This document shows positions 14,791-17,680 of a stretch of 17,680 nucleotides of DNA, one piece after another. The notes under the pieces are model-generated. The model searched no databases. It saw only the letters and a list, made by a program, of their open reading frames with translations, and had not been told where the DNA came from. Positions within the stretch are counted from its first letter, which is position 1, and every line of letters begins with the position of its first letter. The stretch is from JAIMBK01 sp040755975 (lineage in GTDB: Bacteria > Bacillota > Desulfotomaculia > Desulfotomaculales > Nap2-2B), in contig JBFLZY010000059.1 of the NCBI GenBank assembly GCA_040755975.1, forward strand, positions 1 through 17,680, read 5' to 3'. Made by a program: the position numbers and the translations under genes.

Positions 14791-15285
14791 ATGCCCCAGC
14801 CAAAGCTCACTCCCCGCGCCCGGCCCATCCTTGCCTTCCTGGGGGCGGCGGATTATGAGCTGGTGAAGGCGTTCAGACGGCAGAGGCGGGCGTGGGAAAT
14901 ACATTTTGTGGGCGGCCACGGTGAAATCCAGCTTGTTTTCGACCAGGCGGGCGGGGAAGTTTTATCTTTGCGCAACTGCCTTCCGGAGGAGCCCCCGGAA
15001 GCTCCGCAACCGTTCGCGCCCGGGAAAGAGAAGAAGCCGCGCGCACTCTTTTCCGGCTTTGCCTTCCTGATCGCGCCGCGCGCATGGTGGCCGCTGATTA
15101 CGCCCTGCCGGCGGATACGGGATCGTTTCCGACCGGCGGCGGCCGGACGGGGTTCCTTTGCTGATCCACAACGCCGGGCCCGGGGCGGCGGAAGAAGACC
15201 GCCTGCTCGCCTGGCCCTCCAAAATAACCGGCCATTTCAGATTTTCGGCCGGCAAGCAGGAAGTGCGTGCCGGCCAAACCGTTGA
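14791..15285 (+). CDS. Small protein whose 3' half is degenerate
   Basis: A perfect GAAGGAGG site (14776-14783) is 7 bases before the ATG, so translation start is real. The first ~95 residues look protein-like (ILAFLGAADYELVKAF, AWEIHFVGGHGEIQLVF, GEVLSLRNCLPEEPP) and belong to no family I recognise. From about residue 100 the frame becomes Arg/Pro/Gly-rich. The other frames over the same bases hold a recognisable DUF1287-like tail (15098-15295). The ORF therefore seems to be a short genuine N-terminus fused out of frame to unrelated debris, and the native stop may be lost. No signal peptide is evident. Confidence 0.45.
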   Translation: MPQPKLTPRARPILAFLGAADYELVKAFRRQRRAWEIHFVGGHGEIQLVFDQAGGEVLSLRNCLPEEPPEAPQPFAPGKEKKPRALFSGFAFLIAPRAWWPLITPCRRIRDRFRPAAAGRGSFADPQRRARGGGRRPPARLALQNNRPFQIFGRQAGSACRPNR

Positions 15286-15295
15286 CGCGGATTAA
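15098..15295 (+). pseudogene. C-terminal remnant of a DUF1287-family protein
   Basis: In the frame of base 15098 the translation reads GYGIVSDRRRPDGVPLLIHN, then GPGAAEEDRLLAWPSKITGH and FRFSAGKQEVRAGQTVDAD to TAA at 15293-15295. GIVSDRRxxDGxPLxIHNxGPG followed by ITGHxR is the conserved C-terminal core of DUF1287, an NlpC/P60-like predicted cysteine hydrolase in envelope gene sets. A stop codon (15095-15097) directly precedes it in frame, and the expected N-terminal half is absent upstream. It is therefore a truncated pseudogene, unless sequencing errors hide a longer gene. Its end is followed by the terminator at 15463. Confidence 0.6.
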
Positions 15296-15462
15296 GGTGA
15301 AGAAATAGAGGCCGCAGGGATAAAAAACGCGGCAATTTAGAAGGGCGCTGACCATCCAAGGAAGCTTTGCGGTAAAGCGAACGGGAGTGGAGGCCCTCCG
15401 GCATTACGGGAGAATGCTTTTCGTCAAGGTATTAAAGATTAGCCTATTGTGGCAAGAAAGAA

Positions 15463-15497
15463 GCCCCCCGTTAGAATCTTAACGGGGGGCGGTTTTT
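15463..15497 (+). terminator. Strong intrinsic terminator closing block A
   Basis: GCCCCCCGTTA (15463-15473) and TAACGGGGGGC (15480-15490) form a perfect 11-bp stem with a 6-base loop, followed by GG and five T (15493-15497). It separates block A from promoter copy B. The lead-in AAGAAAGAA would not make it equally good on the minus strand. Confidence 0.9.
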
Positions 15498-15595
15498 GGG
15501 GGAAGAAATTGAGGGCAGGGGATGGTGGGGCTTTGGGCGAATCGGGGCGTGGGGCTTGCTTCCAGGACGAGTTTTTTTCAGAAGCTTATTTCTAA

Positions 15596-15653
15596 CCCTG
15601 GAACCTTTCCGGAATCTTTCTCGTCTATATCTAACAAGAAGAAATGTTCCTTT
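15596..15653 (+). repeat. Copy B of the 58-bp promoter-containing repeat
   Basis: Same orientation as 9905-9962. The 47-bp core differs at three positions (TC/CT swap around 15630 and T for C at 15616). Both copies precede genes for exported proteins. Confidence 0.85.
15600..15627 (+). promoter_or_regulatory. ECF-sigma-type promoter, copy B
   Basis: GGAACC (15600-15605) and CGTCTA (15622-15627) are separated by exactly 16 bp, identical in both boxes and spacing to copy A. It lies about 270 bp before the beta-propeller lipoprotein gene, with no other gene between. Confidence 0.65.
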
Positions 15654-15895
15654 AGCAGGGAAAAGCTCATAAAAAGATTTTGATAACGCCAGCAGTTCTC
15701 CCCGGGCAATCTTGAGAGCCAGGAAAAAAAGGAACTGCCGGCTGCATTTTCCTGAAACTCTTTCAACCGGCGCTGATCAATGGCGCCGATCTGGTCGGGC
15801 AGGGCGCGGGTAGCTTTCCGTGCAGAACGGCACCGGACTAGAGAATCCTGATTTGGGCGAGTGGCCTACGCTGTGGTTAAGAGGAGGGGGCAAGC

Positions 15896-17125
15896 GTGAA
15901 TATGAAGTTGAAGCTTGCTGTTGTTTTCCTGGTGGTCGGGCTGGTGCTGGCGGGATGCGCCGGCGCCCGGAGCTCCCGGGACGGCACCGGCGGGGGAGGC
16001 AACCCTCCTCCGGCACCGCCGGGGCCAATCCAGGCCGGGGAATTGGTTTCGCTTCGCATGGTCACCGAAAGCGCGGGGTGGGCACTCACGGGGACTGCCG
16101 TGCTGCGGACGAACGACGGCGGTGAAACCTGGGCGGACGTCACTCCGGAAAGCGGGACCGGTACTACCGTCGGCGCCGCGTCGTTTCCGGATGCCGACCG
16201 GGGATGGTTCACTGCCGTCCGGGAGGGTGACCCGGCGGTAGTCATCTTTCGCACCGCTGATGGAGGGCGAAGTTGGCAAAAAGCTGCCGCTGAGTCGAGG
16301 TACCCGTTTTTTGCAGTAAAACTCCAGTTTGTTGACGCCCGCTGCGGCTGGTTAATGGTCAGCCAGGGGGTAGCCGCCGGCTCAGAAAGGGTGGAAATCT
16401 ACCGCACCGGCGACGGCGGCGCCTCCTGGTCCCTGGCGGCGGCCGCGGACCCGGATTCCCGAAAGCCCGGAGGGCTGCCGTTTGGCGGCCTAAAGAACGG
16501 AATAAGCTTCAGGGATGAGGAAAACGGCTGGGTGACGGGCTACTCGCATGGCCCCGGCATCTTCCTTTACCAGACGAGCGACGGCGGGGAAACCTGGCGG
16601 GAACAGTCCCTGCCTGTTCCTCCGGGGTACGGTACCGAGGGGGGATCGGCGAGCGCCTGGCCGCCGGTGTTTTTTGATGGCAAGGACGGCTTCCTCCCCG
16701 TCCGCTTCGGGGCACAGCAGCCGCCGGCCACCGTCTTCTACGCGACGCATGACGGCGGAGCGACCTGGAACCCTACCGCTCCCGTTACCCCGGAAAATAA
16801 CAAAGGGCTGGTCTGGAGCTTTGCCGACGCCCGGCACGGCTTCGCCACCGATGGCGACCGGCTCTACCTGACCGCCGACGGCGGCCGGAAATGGACAGAA
16901 ATCACTCCTGACACCAGCCTGGTGGGCGTGCTGCAACTGGAGTTTATCAACAGCAAAAAGGGGTGGGCGCTGGTTTCCGAGCCCGGAAGCACCAGGACCC
17001 GCCTGCTCCGGACGGTCGACGGCGGCAGGACGTGGAAACTACTGCACCCAGCAGGAGGAGCATCTATGGAGAGAGCAAAGGAAACCCCTGGAGCCAAGTT
17101 GGAAAAAGAGGCGGAATCTGGCTGA
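15896..17125 (+). CDS. Seven-Asp-box beta-propeller lipoprotein (Ycf48/BNR-like)
   Basis: A 409-residue lipoprotein. The signal sequence ends in LAGC with C21 as the lipidated residue, followed by a Gly/Pro linker. Seven Asp boxes of the form TxDGGxxW occur at 72-79, 120-127, 171-178, 227-234, 284-291, 326-333 and 373-380. Between most of them a GW-containing strand recurs, so it should form a seven-bladed propeller like Ycf48/BNR proteins, a binding scaffold rather than an enzyme. GAGGAGGGG (15881-15889) precedes the GTG at 15896 by 6 bases; ATG 15902 is the alternative. The final ~29 residues (from about 381) are charged and unlike a blade. They include M391, which has its own Shine-Dalgarno site, so the native stop may have been lost into the gene fragment that follows. 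Confidence 0.85.
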   Translation: MNMKLKLAVVFLVVGLVLAGCAGARSSRDGTGGGGNPPPAPPGPIQAGELVSLRMVTESAGWALTGTAVLRTNDGGETWADVTPESGTGTTVGAASFPDADRGWFTAVREGDPAVVIFRTADGGRSWQKAAAESRYPFFAVKLQFVDARCGWLMVSQGVAAGSERVEIYRTGDGGASWSLAAAADPDSRKPGGLPFGGLKNGISFRDEENGWVTGYSHGPGIFLYQTSDGGETWREQSLPVPPGYGTEGGSASAWPPVFFDGKDGFLPVRFGAQQPPATVFYATHDGGATWNPTAPVTPENNKGLVWSFADARHGFATDGDRLYLTADGGRKWTEITPDTSLVGVLQLEFINSKKGWALVSEPGSTRTRLLRTVDGGRTWKLLHPAGGASMERAKETPGAKLEKEAESG

Positions 17126-17288
17126 AGGGCAATGGCAATACAGGGTGGAGATTATCAACATCTCTGACAAAGGCCGGGGTAAGCTGACGGTGCGATACCG
17201 GGTTACCGGCCCACCGCCCGGTCGGATGGTGGCCCGGGCAATCACCGATCCTTGCGTGCCAACAGCCAAATCCTTTGTTGGAGGGTAG
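17066..17288 (+). pseudogene. Decayed second copy of the PrcB_C domain
   Basis: ATG 17066 has AGGAGGAG (17053-17060) 5 bases before it but reads only 19 codons, in frame with the propeller gene, to the TGA ending at 17125. One frame over, from about 17115 to TAG 17286-17288, the DNA encodes NLAEGQWQYRVEIINISDKG and then GRGKLTVRYRVTGPPPGRMV. This matches the C-terminal domain of the 906-residue lipoprotein (GQWRY...IEIVNI...GRGKLTV...GPPPGRMAA). About 13 residues corresponding to IFIAAGEKPTAGY-K are missing between GQWQY and VEIIN. A frameshift plus an internal deletion makes this a non-functional paralogue or a fragment left by recombination with the lipoprotein gene. Confidence 0.7.
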
Positions 17289-17329
17289 TCGCAGATTGCC
17301 CGGGGTAGTTCCAGGAGGAGGCCGTGCCG

Positions 17330-17476
17330 GTGGAGCTAATCGAAATGCACATCCAGGTCCAAGATTACGCTTATGACGACCAAATCAAGATCGAGCTGCC
17401 GCCCGAAGCCCTGCAGGCCAAGGAGATGACCGGCCCGCCGGAGCCCGGCCCGTCGGAACAACCGGCCGGTAATTAG
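17330..17476 (+). CDS. Small ORF of 48 aa after the PrcB_C remnant
   Basis: GTG 17330 lies 9 bases after AGGAGGAG (17313-17320); GTG 17324 is an in-frame alternative. The product begins ELIEMHIQVQDYAYDDQIKI, contains a plausible beta-like amphipathic half and ends in a Pro/Glu-rich tail. No family is recognised. It occupies the same relative position as the 58-residue ORF after the intact PrcB_C lipoprotein, but I see no clear similarity between the two. Confidence 0.4.
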   Translation: MELIEMHIQVQDYAYDDQIKIELPPEALQAKEMTGPPEPGPSEQPAGN

Positions 17477-17680
17477 AGCTGCTGCATCAGGAGGAGGCGA
17501 TATCCTCGCGGGTGGCCGGGGGAATAGAAAAGGTGGAAAAATGACCGCCTCCCGGATGAATCTTTTTGCAAAAAGAAGTCAGCCGGCTGAGAGCCGACTT
17601 TCTCTTCCGTCCGCCCGGGGGCGGGACACTGGAGTCAGCAAATGCTCAGGGTGGGGCAACTGCGGGGGGGGGGGGGGGGG
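17477..17680. other. Contig-end sequence with poly-G terminus
   Basis: Another AGGAGGAGG (17489-17497) has no well-spaced start after it. A hairpin, AGTC with GGCT-GAG-AGCC and GACT (17577-17599), precedes TTTCTCTT and might be a weak terminator. An open frame from ATG 17541 runs to the end, but its last codons are all Gly from the G-run. Bases 17664-17680 are seventeen consecutive G, most likely an artefact. Confidence 0.5.

Larger units (their letters stand above)
15296..15895. other. Interval of about 600 bp without an intact gene
   Basis: This stretch holds the terminator at 15463-15497, then promoter-repeat copy B (15596-15653), and no supported gene. Several short open frames, such as one at about 15355-15480, look vaguely protein-like (VEALRHYGRMLFVKVLK) and may be remnants, but none has a start site. 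The leader between promoter copy B and the next gene is about 260 nt, much longer than in copy A, and shows no riboswitch core that I can see. Confidence 0.45.

Noticed and set aside
17541..17680. Open frame from ATG 17541 running off the end
   Set aside because: Weak ribosome site, low-complexity product, and its end is translated poly-G.
1..17680. CRISPR array, tRNA, rRNA or complete insertion sequence
   Set aside because: No regularly spaced repeats, no cloverleaf or rRNA-like stretches, and no intact transposase were seen on either strand.

Overview
The window looks like a contig end from a high-GC, Gram-positive anaerobe, most likely a Peptococcaceae / Desulfotomaculia-type Firmicute. 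The basis is near-perfect AGGAGG-type Shine-Dalgarno sites with frequent GTG and TTG starts, corrinoid/tetrahydrofolate methyl-transfer genes without pyrrolysine, LysM and copper-amine-oxidase-like exported proteins, and a PrcB-type lipoprotein. The organism assignment is inference. The last 17 bases are pure G and look like a sequencing or assembly artefact.

Region 1 (1-4960, + strand) is a one-carbon operon. It holds a 5'-truncated MttB-family methyltransferase (no in-frame UAG, so non-pyrrolysine), a methyltetrahydrofolate:corrinoid methyltransferase, the corrinoid carrier protein (DxHDxG), and a small protein with a MetH-activation-like domain and a C-terminal four-Cys cluster. The last gene is an asparagine-synthetase homologue whose glutaminase nucleophile Cys2 is Ser. 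The first four make a complete route: methylated amine to corrinoid to methyl-THF, plus a probable reactivator. The fifth may handle ammonia or an amine.

Region 2 (5030-7447, - strand) holds a PLP racemase of the alanine/ornithine racemase fold translationally coupled to a GNAT acetyltransferase, with a clear promoter and an inverted repeat at its start. Further along is a double-LysM protein that uses a TTG start.

Region 3 (7597-9596, + strand) is an arsenic methylation cluster: a cysteine-rich MarR regulator whose candidate operator overlaps its own -10 box, then ArsM and ArsN2 in overlapping frames, and possibly a 54-residue ORF. No ArsR, arsenate reductase or arsenite pump is visible.

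Region 4 (9597-17680) encodes exported proteins among gene debris. Two blocks are each preceded by a near-identical 58-bp repeat containing an ECF-sigma-like promoter (GGAACC, 16 bp, CGTCTA). Block A has a membrane-anchored exported protein, a 906-residue lipoprotein ending in a PrcB_C-like domain, a 58-residue ORF, a copper-amine-oxidase-like protein and a broken DUF1287-like gene, closed by a strong terminator. Block B has a seven-Asp-box beta-propeller lipoprotein running into a frameshifted second copy of the PrcB_C domain, then a 48-residue ORF. The shared promoter and the repeated domain suggest one cell-envelope regulon that duplicated and partly decayed.
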